NCBI GenBank assembly: GCA_002300355.1
Contig: NSGV01000008.1
Location: 1-43,112 of the forward strand
DNA length: 43,112 nucleotides
DNA from: Streptomyces sp. TLI_235
GTDB taxonomy: Bacteria; Actinomycetota; Actinomycetes; Streptomycetales; Streptomycetaceae
Direction: 5' to 3'
The position numbers were made by a program, and so were the translations under genes. This document shows, in pieces, positions 32,022 through 39,010 of this stretch. The notes under the pieces are model-generated. The model was not told the origin of the DNA and did no database searches. It worked only from the letters and a program-made list of their open reading frames with translations. Each line of letters opens with the position of its first letter. The stretch's first letter is position 1.

Positions 32022-32404
32022 GGCCCGCCGGGCCCGGGGTCGGCGGCGAGGGCCCGCGCCAGGGCCTCGCGGGTCGCGTATCGGCCGCCGAGCTTGAACG
32101 CGTACTCGCTGGAGTCGACGACGTGGGCGCGGGCACCGGTCAGCACCACCCGGACGGCGGCGGCGGGCGCCGCCTCGGCGAGCTCCTCGCGGACGCCGTG
32201 CTCGCAGGCCTCGAAGAACATCGGAAGGTCCTCCGGCCACTCCCAGTCCGCCAGCACGCCCGGCGCCACCTCGAAGGCGACGCCGTCCCCGGCGGGCTCG
32301 AAGTCCAGGGTGACGTCGATGAAGGGGCCGCAGCCCGCGAAGGCGTGCTTGCGGTACCGCACGGAGCGGACCGGCACGGTCGGGAAGCGCCCTTGATCGG
32401 TCAT
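32000..32404 (-). CDS. Stand-alone EF-G domain IV-like protein
   Basis: 134 residues from ATG at 32404. The order of elements matches domain IV of EF-G and ribosomal protection proteins: an opening VRYRKHAFAGCGPFIDVTLD (compare the EF-G Y.KQ..G.G.. entry), then FFEACEHGVREELAEA (the EF-G GV..A helix), AAVRVVLTGARAHVVDSSEY (V.VTL.DG..H.VDSSE) and AFKLGGRYATREALARAL (AFK.AG..A..EA). It has no GTPase. Domain IV is the tip that enters the decoding site. Such single-domain relatives are known as hypothetical proteins; a ribosome-binding role is inference. It has no signal peptide. The small IS relic lies directly upstream. Confidence 0.7.
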   Translation of the reverse strand: MTDQGRFPTVPVRSVRYRKHAFAGCGPFIDVTLDFEPAGDGVAFEVAPGVLADWEWPEDLPMFFEACEHGVREELAEAAPAAAVRVVLTGARAHVVDSSEYAFKLGGRYATREALARALAADPGPGGPQSSEPR

Positions 32405-32426
32405 CCGGGCACTCTAGCGCCGCCCA

Positions 32427-32567
32427 GCGGAAGGTCGTGGAGGGGTGTTGATCAGATGCTGGAGGCCTACGCGATCGGGCACGACGAGACCGCCAAGCCC
32501 TACCAGTGGACCTACGGGGGCACCCCGCTCAAGGCCGCCTGATCAACGCCCCTCCATGAACTTCCGC
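32427..32567 (+). mobile_element. IS630-type relic / MITE (141 bp)
   Basis: Bounded by 29-bp inverted repeats (32427-32455 and 32539-32567) with three mismatches; the inner 18 bp are TGGAGGGGTGTTGATCAG and its near complement. Between them, frame 32454-32542 reads MLEAYAIGHDETAKP, YQWTYGGTPLKAA and stop, the last ~28 residues of an IS630-family transposase. The right repeat includes the stop codon. All other transposase parts are gone, so any mobility would need enzyme in trans. It differs from the IS630 copy at 41 kb, whose end is not of this type. No clear TA duplication. Confidence 0.75.
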
Positions 32568-32577
32568 GGAACAGACC

Positions 32578-33144
32578 CTAGGCCGCCGCTTCGGGCCCCG
32601 GGGCACCGGTGCCGTTCGGGTCGGCCGCCAGGGACTCCCAGAACGTGACGTAGCTCTGCTCGTGCGCGATGCCGAGGGTCAGCAGGCGGGTGCGCGCCGG
32701 AGTGTCCGGGGCGTGTGGGTCGAGGTGGGCCTGCATCTCGCGGTATGTGCCGAGCCATCGGCGGTGCTGCGCCGCCTGGGCCTCGGCCAGCTCGGCGACT
32801 TGGCCGGGGGCGCCCAGGTCGGCGAAGGTCAGCTTGAGCAGGGCCGGGTTCCGGGTCTCCGGCTCAGGAGTGCTCGGATCGGCGAGCCAGCTCCGCAGGG
32901 TCTCGCGCCCGGCCGCAGTCAGGTGGAAGACCCGGCGCCGACGGCCGTGTTCCTCGGCGTCCTCGCGCAGCAGGCCCAGATCGGCCAGGCGGGGTGGGTC
33001 GCGGTAGAGCTGGGCATGCGGGATCGGCCAGTAGTGGCCGACGGAGGACTCGACCCTGGCCTTCAGCTCGTAGGGCGTCATCGGCCCGTGCCGGGCGATC
33101 AGGCCGAGCACGACCAGCTGGGACGGCGTCAGGTCCTTGGCCAC
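32578..33144 (-). CDS. PadR-family regulator
   Basis: 188 residues, GTG at 33144 preceded by GAGGAGAGGGAG; an earlier in-frame start at 33180 is less likely because it would run into the promoter. Winged HTH: LTPSQLVVLGLIARHGPMTP, YELKARVESSVGHYWPIPHA, QLYRDPPRLADLGLLRED and the wing RRRRVFHLTAAGRETLRSWL. The C-terminal helices (from ~115) form the vir_C-like dimerisation domain. It is divergent from the esterase gene and two copies of a near-palindrome lie between them. It should repress the esterase and itself until an inducer, often phenolic in this family, binds. Confidence 0.9.
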   Translation of the reverse strand: MAKDLTPSQLVVLGLIARHGPMTPYELKARVESSVGHYWPIPHAQLYRDPPRLADLGLLREDAEEHGRRRRVFHLTAAGRETLRSWLADPSTPEPETRNPALLKLTFADLGAPGQVAELAEAQAAQHRRWLGTYREMQAHLDPHAPDTPARTRLLTLGIAHEQSYVTFWESLAADPNGTGAPGPEAAA

Positions 33145-33184
33145 GGTGTCCGCTCCCTCTCCTCGCCGGCACTCAACCATTCAA

Positions 33185-33243
33185 TTGACACCGTATCACT
33201 GAGACCGTTAGCGTCGGCGCGCCCGCAACCGTATCAATGAGAC
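33185..33243 (+). promoter_or_regulatory. Esterase promoter with two PadR-type operators
   Basis: -35 TTGACA (33185-33190), 18-bp spacer, -10 TAGCGT (33209-33214). Site 1 GTATCACTGAGAC (33193-33205) fills the spacer; site 2 GTATCAATGAGAC (33231-33243) follows the transcription start. Each is a palindrome with one mismatch; the centres are 38 bp apart. Confidence 0.75.
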
Positions 33244-33258
33244 TGTGGAGCGCCCGCG

Positions 33259-34179
33259 ATGCACCTGCACCCCGAGATAGCCGAAGTCCTGGACCGCGTC
33301 CCGCCCTTCGACCCGCTCGCCGACCCGGCCGCCACCCGCACCTACTTGCGCGAACTGCTCGCCGCCGAGCCCCCGGCGGACGACCCCCGCATCGCCGTCG
33401 ACCACGTCGCCCTCACGGGCCCGGCCGGCGACATCACCGTCCGGATCTACCGGCCGACCAGGGCGCCGGACGGCCCGCGCCCCGGCGTCCTCTACTTCCA
33501 CGGCGGCGCCTTCATCTCCGGTGACCTCGACACCGGCGACGGAAACTGCCGCGACCTGTGCCTGGCCGTAGGAGCGGTCGTCGTCTCCGTCGGCTACCGC
33601 CTCGCCCCCGAGCACCCCTACCCCGCCGCCTTCGACGACTGTTACGCGGCCCTGCTCTGGAGCGCCGCCAACGCCGAGCACCTCGGCATGGACCCCACCC
33701 GCCTCGCCGTCGCCGGCCGCTCTGCCGGAGGCGCGCTCGCGGCGGCCGTCGCCCTCGCCGCCCGTGACCGCGGCGGCCCGCGCCTCGCGTTCCAACTCCT
33801 GCTCGTTCCCGCCCTCGACGACCGCTGCGCCCTGCCCTCGGTCGACGAGTGCGCCGACGACCGGATCGTCGACGGCCGCGTCGTCCGCGGCATGTGGCCG
33901 CTGTACCTGGGCTCCGCCACCGCAGACTCGTACGCCGCCCCGGCGCGCGCCGAGGACCTCACCGGCCTGCCGCCGGCCTACATCGAGATCTGCCAGGCCG
34001 ACGCCCTGCGCGACGAGGCGATCGAGTACGGACTCCGCCTCATGGCCTTCGGCGTCCACACCGAACTCCACGTCGTCCCAGGCGCGTTCCACCTCTTCGA
34101 GGGCTACGCCCCCACCACCCGTCTGGCCCGTCGCGCCACCGCCACCTGGACGTCGGCCATCGCCTCGGCCCTGGCTTGA
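33259..34179 (+). CDS. Alpha/beta-hydrolase, HSL-type esterase
   Basis: 306 residues, ATG at 33259. Carboxylesterase of the hormone-sensitive-lipase group: oxyanion-hole HGG (81-83, YFHGGAFISG), nucleophile S155 in GRSAGG, acid D252 (ADALRDEA) and H278 (VPGAFHLFEG). YRLAPEHPYPAAFDD is the conserved HSL block. It has no signal peptide and acts in the cytoplasm on short-chain esters. It is the likely target of the adjacent PadR regulator. The AraC gene follows 123 bp downstream, probably separately transcribed. Confidence 0.93.
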   Translation: MHLHPEIAEVLDRVPPFDPLADPAATRTYLRELLAAEPPADDPRIAVDHVALTGPAGDITVRIYRPTRAPDGPRPGVLYFHGGAFISGDLDTGDGNCRDLCLAVGAVVVSVGYRLAPEHPYPAAFDDCYAALLWSAANAEHLGMDPTRLAVAGRSAGGALAAAVALAARDRGGPRLAFQLLLVPALDDRCALPSVDECADDRIVDGRVVRGMWPLYLGSATADSYAAPARAEDLTGLPPAYIEICQADALRDEAIEYGLRLMAFGVHTELHVVPGAFHLFEGYAPTTRLARRATATWTSAIASALA

Positions 34180-34302
34180 GCCAGGCCCGGCGTCGGCACC
34201 GGGCTTCGCCGCGCACGTGGTCGGGGGTGCAAGGGTGGGGCGGGCGGGCCCAGCCCGGACATGGTCTGTACCACTGGACGGAGGCCGGGCCACACTGCTC
34301 CG

Positions 34303-35238
34303 ATGAACCGTCAACCACTGGGCCTCGACATCGAGTTGCACCGACTGGCAGTGCCGGACCGCGGCCGGCTGCCGTTCGCCATCGGCACCTTCGACACCAT
34401 CGGTGCGCTCTCCCGCGCGGGCTTCCCGCACCGGCACTCCTTCCACGAGCTCGCCTACGTCACCCGCGGCCGCGGCAGCCACGTCCTCGACCTCTCCGAC
34501 CACCCGCTGCGCCCGCCCCAGCTCTGCGCGATCGCGGCGGGGCAGGTCCACCACTGGGGCCGGGCGAGCGGATTGGAGGGCTGGGTGCTGCTCTTCGAGG
34601 AGGACTTCCTGCTGCGCCACCCCGAGGACGCGGCGCTGGACCGGGAGTTGGCCGCCGGCCGGCCGCTGCGGCCGGGCCGTGCGGAGGCCCGCGGCCTCGC
34701 CGCCCTGCTCACCGAGCTGGACCGGGAGTACCGGGCAGCCCGGGCCGGCCACCCGGGTGTGCTGCAGGCGCTGCTCCACGTGCTGCTGGTGCGCGCCGTC
34801 CGGGCCCTCCCGCACAGCCCGCCGCAGGCCCCGGCCGCGGCGGACGCCGCGCTGCCCAGGCCGCACCCGCTGGTCGCCCACTTCGGCCGGCTGATCGCCG
34901 AACCGGGTCGCGCCGACCGCACCGTCGGCTCGTACGCCCGCGAGCTGGGCGTCTCCACCGGGCGGCTGCACGAGCTGGTGCGGGAGGCGACCGGCCGCAC
35001 CCCTGCTCGGCTGATCCGGCAGCAGCAGACCCTGGAGGCCAAACGGCTGCTCGGAGCCACGGATCTGACCGTCAGCCAGGTCGCGGCCGCCGCGGGCTTC
35101 ACCGACCCGGCGTACTTCTGCCGCTTCTTCCGCCGCGAGGTCGGCCTGACGCCCGGGGAGTTCCGCGCGGGCACGGGCGGAGGAAAGCACCACGGCCCCG
35201 GTGCCGAGTCCATCGACCCGCGGCCTGCCCGGCCTTAG
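34303..35238 (+). CDS. AraC-family regulator
   Basis: 311 residues; ATG at 34303. N-terminal cupin-like sensing domain (FPHRHSFHELAYVTRGRGSH, VLDLSDHPLRPPQLCAIAAG, then QVHHWGRASGLEGWVLLF). C-terminal double HTH (~205-300: YARELGVSTGRLHELVREAT, GRTPARLIRQQQTLEAKRLL, LTVSQVAAAAGFTDPAYFCR, FFRREVGLTPGEFR). It lies directly upstream of the secreted dioxygenase in the same direction and two direct repeats sit in between, so it probably activates that gene in response to an aromatic or other ligand. Confidence 0.92.
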   Translation: MNRQPLGLDIELHRLAVPDRGRLPFAIGTFDTIGALSRAGFPHRHSFHELAYVTRGRGSHVLDLSDHPLRPPQLCAIAAGQVHHWGRASGLEGWVLLFEEDFLLRHPEDAALDRELAAGRPLRPGRAEARGLAALLTELDREYRAARAGHPGVLQALLHVLLVRAVRALPHSPPQAPAAADAALPRPHPLVAHFGRLIAEPGRADRTVGSYARELGVSTGRLHELVREATGRTPARLIRQQQTLEAKRLLGATDLTVSQVAAAAGFTDPAYFCRFFRREVGLTPGEFRAGTGGGKHHGPGAESIDPRPARP

Positions 35239-35294
35239 CGTCGGAGCACGGCGGGGAACGGAGCTGCGCACCGCCGCCCCCGCCCGCCTGTCAT

Positions 35295-35336
35295 GCGCAG
35301 GACACCCCCACGGTCCTGCGCGCCCCACGGTCCTGC
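35295..35336 (+). promoter_or_regulatory. Hairpin and direct repeats between AraC and dioxygenase genes
   Basis: Perfect 9-bp inverted repeat GCGCAGGAC/GTCCTGCGC with a 9-nt loop (35295-35321), overlapping two direct copies of CCCCACGGTCCTGC (35306-35319 and 35323-35336; 17-bp period). AraC proteins often bind direct repeats, so this is a candidate activator site; the hairpin may also end the araC transcript. Confidence 0.45.
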
Positions 35337-35362
35337 CCCCACGCCCCGAACGGAGCGACGCC

Positions 35363-36214
35363 ATGCCCACTCCGCCCCTGCCGAAGCCGGAACGATCCGG
35401 TGAGCCCGCGATCAGCCGCAAGAACCTCCTCAAAGCCGCCGTCCTGGCCGGCGCCGCCCCCGTGCTGCTGGGCGGCGGCGCGGCCCTGGCCCGGGAGAGC
35501 GGCGGCCGGTCGGTGGGCCTGACGCCCGCCTGCCACGACGGCGACGAGCCGACCGCCGAGCAGATCGAGGGCCCCTACTTCAAGCCGGGATCCCCGCTGC
35601 GCACCGTCCTGACCGCCCCCGGCACCCCGGGCACGCCGCTGACGGTGAGCGGCTACGTCTTCGGCCGGGCCTGCCGCCCGGTGGCGGGCGTGCTGCTGGA
35701 CTTCTGGCAGGCGGACGCCGCCGGGGCGTACGACAACGCCGGCTACGGGCTGCGCGGCCACCAGTTCAGCGACGACCAGGGGCGGTTCACGCTGACCACG
35801 GTGGTGCCGGGGCTGTACCCGGGCCGCACCCGGCACCTGCACGTGAAGCTGCAGGCACCCGGCCGGCCGGTGCTGACCACCCAGTTGTACTTCCCCGGCG
35901 AGCCGCGGAACTCGACGGACACCATCTTCGACCCGGCACTGGTGATGACCGTCCGACAGTCCGGCCCGGGCCGGGAGGCCTCCTTCGACTTCGTCCTGGA
36001 CGTGCCGCAGTCGCCGACCCCGACCCCCACCGGGCCGACCCCGACCCCGACGCCGACCGGGCCCGCGCCGGGCGGCACCTGGCGGGCCGGCACCGCGTAC
36101 CGGGTCGGCGACCTCGTCACCTACGGCGGTGTCGGCTATGTCTGCGTCCAGGCGCACACCGCCTTCGCGGGCTGGGAGCCGCCGAACGTGCCGGCGCTGT
36201 GGCGGCGCGTCTGA
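35363..36214 (+). CDS. Secreted intradiol dioxygenase with CBM5/12 module
   Basis: 283 residues; ATG at 35363. N-terminal export signal: ISRKNLLKAAVLAGAAPVLL, Tat-like but with RK rather than RR. Dioxygenase core (~60-210): EGPYFKPGSPLR, DFWQADAAGAYDN, LYPGRTRHLHVKLQ; Y152, H158 and H160 with Y123 (or Y128) would bind non-haem Fe(III), which splits catechols between the hydroxyls. After a Pro/Thr linker (~217-237) comes a CBM5/12-type module (WRAGTAYRVGDLVTYGGVGY to ALWRRV). Streptomyces sp. SirexAA-E secretes a protein of this architecture that binds lignin-like polymers and chitin. Together with the AraC gene this looks like an extracellular aromatic- or lignin-related module. Iron ligand Tyr assignment is tentative. 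Confidence 0.88.
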   Translation: MPTPPLPKPERSGEPAISRKNLLKAAVLAGAAPVLLGGGAALARESGGRSVGLTPACHDGDEPTAEQIEGPYFKPGSPLRTVLTAPGTPGTPLTVSGYVFGRACRPVAGVLLDFWQADAAGAYDNAGYGLRGHQFSDDQGRFTLTTVVPGLYPGRTRHLHVKLQAPGRPVLTTQLYFPGEPRNSTDTIFDPALVMTVRQSGPGREASFDFVLDVPQSPTPTPTGPTPTPTPTGPAPGGTWRAGTAYRVGDLVTYGGVGYVCVQAHTAFAGWEPPNVPALWRRV

Positions 36215-36265
36215 CGGCGCACGGACCCGGCAACACGGACCGCGGCGGTCAGCGGACGACTGCGG

Positions 36266-37060
36266 TCAGCGGACGGCGGTCACCACGTGGGCCCGCATGG
36301 CGCCCTCGACGGGGCCGTCGCCGAACCGCTTCCCGATCGCCGAGGTGACCGCGTCGGTCGCCTCGGCGATCGTGTGCCCGGCCCGGTTGTCGATCTCGGT
36401 GCGGATCGGGGTGCCCTGGCAGAAGGCGGTGGCGACGTCGGCGGCGGACCGGGCCCGGCTGCGGGCGTCGACGGACTCGATGCGCGGCGGCTCGAAGCCG
36501 CCGGCCGACACGTCCCGGGTGATCGCCGCGTGGTCGTGGTAGCCGTAGGGGACGCGGGCCAGGAAGTCCGGCGGGTCCTCCGGATGGAGGGCCGCGACCG
36601 TGTCGGCGGCGGTCGCCGCGAACTCGTTGGCCGCGATGTGGTCCCACACGTTGAACAGCAGGACGCCGCCCGGGCGCAGGACCCGCCGCGCCTCGGCGAA
36701 GGCACGCGGCTTGTCGGGGAAGAACATGGCACCGAACTGGCACACCACGGCATCGAAGGAGCCGTCGGGAAAGGGCAGGTCGAGGGCGTCGGCCTTCCGG
36801 AAGTCGACGGCGCGGCCGCTGGTGGAGGCGGCGGCGAGTTCGATCATCGACCCGCTCAGGTCGGTGGCGACGATCTGGGTGGTGGCGGGCAGCACCGCGG
36901 CGAGTTCGCGGGTGACGGCGCCGGTGCCGGCGGCCGTCTCCAGCACCCGGGCCGGGCCGCGGTCCATCAGCCGGGCGGCGAGGTCCCGGGCGTAGGGGCG
37001 GAAGAGGATCGGCACGAGGTACTGCTGGTAGACGCCGGGGATCGAGCCGTCGAAGTACAT
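36266..37060 (-). CDS. Class I SAM-dependent methyltransferase
   Basis: 264 residues, ATG at 37060 with GGGAGGCGG. SAM-binding motif I VLETAAGTGAVTREL (~39-53), motif II TDLSGSMIELA, then DALDLPFPDGSFDAVVCQFG and LRPGGVLLFNVWDH. UbiE/Methyltransf_11-like small-molecule methyltransferase; the substrate is unknown. It begins with MYFDGSIPGVYQQYLVP, a common opening in this group. It is alone between convergent and co-directional genes. A 14-bp direct repeat (GCGGTCAGCGGACG, near 36243 and 36262) overlaps its stop. Confidence 0.9.
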   Translation of the reverse strand: MYFDGSIPGVYQQYLVPILFRPYARDLAARLMDRGPARVLETAAGTGAVTRELAAVLPATTQIVATDLSGSMIELAAASTSGRAVDFRKADALDLPFPDGSFDAVVCQFGAMFFPDKPRAFAEARRVLRPGGVLLFNVWDHIAANEFAATAADTVAALHPEDPPDFLARVPYGYHDHAAITRDVSAGGFEPPRIESVDARSRARSAADVATAFCQGTPIRTEIDNRAGHTIAEATDAVTSAIGKRFGDGPVEGAMRAHVVTAVR

Positions 37061-37195
37061 GCCGTCCGCCTCCCGTGCTGGGCGGCCGCGGGTGGACGGG
37101 GCCCGCCGGGCCGCGGCCTGCCCGTTGATGCGAGTGTGGCACGGGCGGCCCGGCCGCGGGCGCCCGATCCGGCCGGGCGGCCTTGTCGGCTCCGC

Positions 37196-37840
37196 TCAGG
37201 CGACGGCGGCGCGGCCGCGTTCGGTGGCGATGCGGACGGCGAAGCCGGCCAGCAGGGTGCCGGTGGCCCAGCCGTGCAGGCGCTGCAGCAGCGGGCGGCG
37301 GGCGAGGAAGCCGGCCAGCGCCCCGGCGGTGAGGACGAAGGCGGCGTTGCCGAGGGTGCCGACGGTGATCTGGGTGAGGCCGAGGACGGCGCTCTGCAGT
37401 GCCACCCGGCCCTTCGCCGGCTCCACGAACTGCGGCAGCAACGTGATGTAGAGGATGGCGAGCTTGGGGTTGAGCAGGCAGGTGAGGACGCCCATGCCGA
37501 ACAGCTTGAGCGGGCGTTCGTGCGCCATCTCGGCGGCCCGGAACGGCGAGTGCGCCGGGGAGCGGAAGGCCCGCCAGGCGAGCCAGAGCAGGTAGCCGGC
37601 ACCGACCAGCTTCAGCGCGAGGTAGGCGGTCGGCACGAGGGCGAAGAGGGCGGAGAGCCCGGCCACCGCGGCGGTGAGGTAGGTGAGGAAGCCGAGGACG
37701 ACGCCGCCGAGCGAGATCATCCCGGCGCGGCGGCCCTGGCTGACGGAGCGCGAGACGACGTAGATCATGTTCGGGCCCGGGGTCATCACCATGCCGAAGG
37801 AGACTGCGGCGATTCCGCCGATGGCACTCGCGCTGATCAC
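37196..37840 (-). CDS. LysE-family exporter
   Basis: 214 residues; GTG at 37840. Six hydrophobic helices. The N-terminal motif MVMTPGPNMIYVVSRSVSQG and the LKLVGAGYLLWLAWRAFRSP segment are diagnostic of LysE/RhtB translocators, which export amino acids or homoserine lactones. The substrate is unknown. It is divergent from the lipase-like hydrolase, with a perfect 15-bp palindrome in between, so the two may share control. Codon use and composition match the neighbours. Confidence 0.92.
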   Translation of the reverse strand: MISASAIGGIAAVSFGMVMTPGPNMIYVVSRSVSQGRRAGMISLGGVVLGFLTYLTAAVAGLSALFALVPTAYLALKLVGAGYLLWLAWRAFRSPAHSPFRAAEMAHERPLKLFGMGVLTCLLNPKLAILYITLLPQFVEPAKGRVALQSAVLGLTQITVGTLGNAAFVLTAGALAGFLARRPLLQRLHGWATGTLLAGFAVRIATERGRAAVA

Positions 37841-37916
37841 CCGGCGAGCCTATCCCGGCCCCCGATCGGCTGTTCGACCGGCCTCGGGGCGATGCCGATC
37901 CGATACATGCCGACCG

Positions 37917-37945
37917 TTGTTCGACATTGTCGAATGGCGTAGCGT
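37917..37945 (+). promoter_or_regulatory. Promoter with perfect 15-bp operator palindrome
   Basis: TTCGACA-T-TGTCGAA (37920-37934) overlaps a -35 TTGTTC (37917-37922), 17-bp spacer and -10 TAGCGT (37940-37945). A half site TTCGAC lies at 37873-37878. It faces the hydrolase gene; no regulator gene is adjacent, so the binding protein is encoded elsewhere. Confidence 0.65.
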
Positions 37946-38069
37946 CGGCACGAACGGGCCGCTCCCGGCACGCACGGAGACGACTGCGCCGCCCCGGCAC
38001 CCCCGCGGCCCCACGGGTCGCCCTCCCACGCCTGCGGCCCGCGCACCACCGCCCGCCGAGGAGCCGCGG

Positions 38070-38912
38070 ATGTTCACCTTCACCAGCAGCGACGGACTCG
38101 AGATCCACGTCCACGCATGGCAGCCGGTCGGGCCGCCGCGCGGCGTCGTCCAGCTCGCGCACGGGATGGGCGAGCACGCCTCCCGTTACGGCCGCCTCGC
38201 CGGGGCCCTCACCGCACAGGGTTACGCCGTCTACGCGGCCGACCACCGCGGGCACGGCCGCAGCAGCGCCGGCACGCCCGGACACCTCGGCGAGGACGGC
38301 TGGAACCGGCTCGTCCAGGACCAAGTGGCGCTCTCCGACCTCGTCCGCGTGCGCCACCCTGGCCTGCCGCTGGTGCTGGTGGGCCACAGCCTCGGCTCGC
38401 TGGCCTCCCAGCAGTACATCCTCGACCACTCCGAGCGGCTGGCCGGGGTGGCGCTCTCCGGCACCACCGCGCTCGACCGGCTGCTCACCGTGCTCGCCGC
38501 GGCCGGCGGCGACGCCACGACCGCGTTCAACGCGTCGTTCGAGCCGGCCCGCACCAGCCACGACTGGCTCAGCCGGGACGAGGACCAGGTCGACGCCTAC
38601 CTCGCCGACCCGCTCTGCGGCGCCGCGCTGGACGCCCGCGCCATGGAGGACCTCGCGGCGGCGGCCCACCGGCTGGCCCGGCCGGAGACCGTCCGTCCCG
38701 ACCTGCCGGTCTACGTGGCGGTCGGCGACCGCGACCCGTTCAACGCCGAGCTCACGCTCTCCGACGTGGTGGTGGAGCGCTACCGGCAGGCCGGGCTCAC
38801 CGACGTCACCTACCGCACCTACCGCGGGGCCCGGCACGGGATCCTGCACGAGACCAACCGCACCGAGGTGGCGGCCGAGCTGGTCGCCTGGATCCTCTGC
38901 GTCACCGGCTGA
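38070..38912 (+). CDS. Alpha/beta-hydrolase, monoacylglycerol-lipase-like
   Basis: 280 residues; ATG at 38070 with GAGGAG. Hydrolase_4 family: oxyanion segment QLAHGMGEHASRYGRLA, DHRGHGRS, nucleophile S107 in GHSLGS, acid D222 (VGDRDPF) and H256 (RGARHGILHE). The family cleaves monoacylglycerols and lysophospholipids. It is cytoplasmic, since no signal peptide is present. About 100 bp downstream lies fadH, so it could release fatty acids that FadH helps to degrade; that link is inferred from position only. The gene has its own regulated promoter. Confidence 0.92.
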   Translation: MFTFTSSDGLEIHVHAWQPVGPPRGVVQLAHGMGEHASRYGRLAGALTAQGYAVYAADHRGHGRSSAGTPGHLGEDGWNRLVQDQVALSDLVRVRHPGLPLVLVGHSLGSLASQQYILDHSERLAGVALSGTTALDRLLTVLAAAGGDATTAFNASFEPARTSHDWLSRDEDQVDAYLADPLCGAALDARAMEDLAAAAHRLARPETVRPDLPVYVAVGDRDPFNAELTLSDVVVERYRQAGLTDVTYRTYRGARHGILHETNRTEVAAELVAWILCVTG

Positions 38913-38947
38913 GCCCGCGCGGCGGCCGCCCCGAGTTATGCACCCAG

Positions 38948-38977
38948 TTGCACAATCGGGCTCCGGCGGTCTACAAA
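38948..38977 (+). promoter_or_regulatory. fadH promoter
   Basis: -35 TTGCAC (38948-38953), 18-bp spacer, -10 TACAAA (38972-38977), start near 38984. A direct TGCAC repeat (ATGCACCCAGTTGCAC, overlapping the -35) may be part of an operator. Confidence 0.55.
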
Positions 38978-39010
38978 GGGCCTACCGCCCGACCGCGCGA
39001 GGAGCCCCGG

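Noticed and set aside
28883..32542. 1,219-codon open frame on the + strand
   Set aside because: It runs antisense through SRPBCC, XRE and lipoprotein genes; only its last ~28 codons are meaningful, as the IS630 transposase tail.
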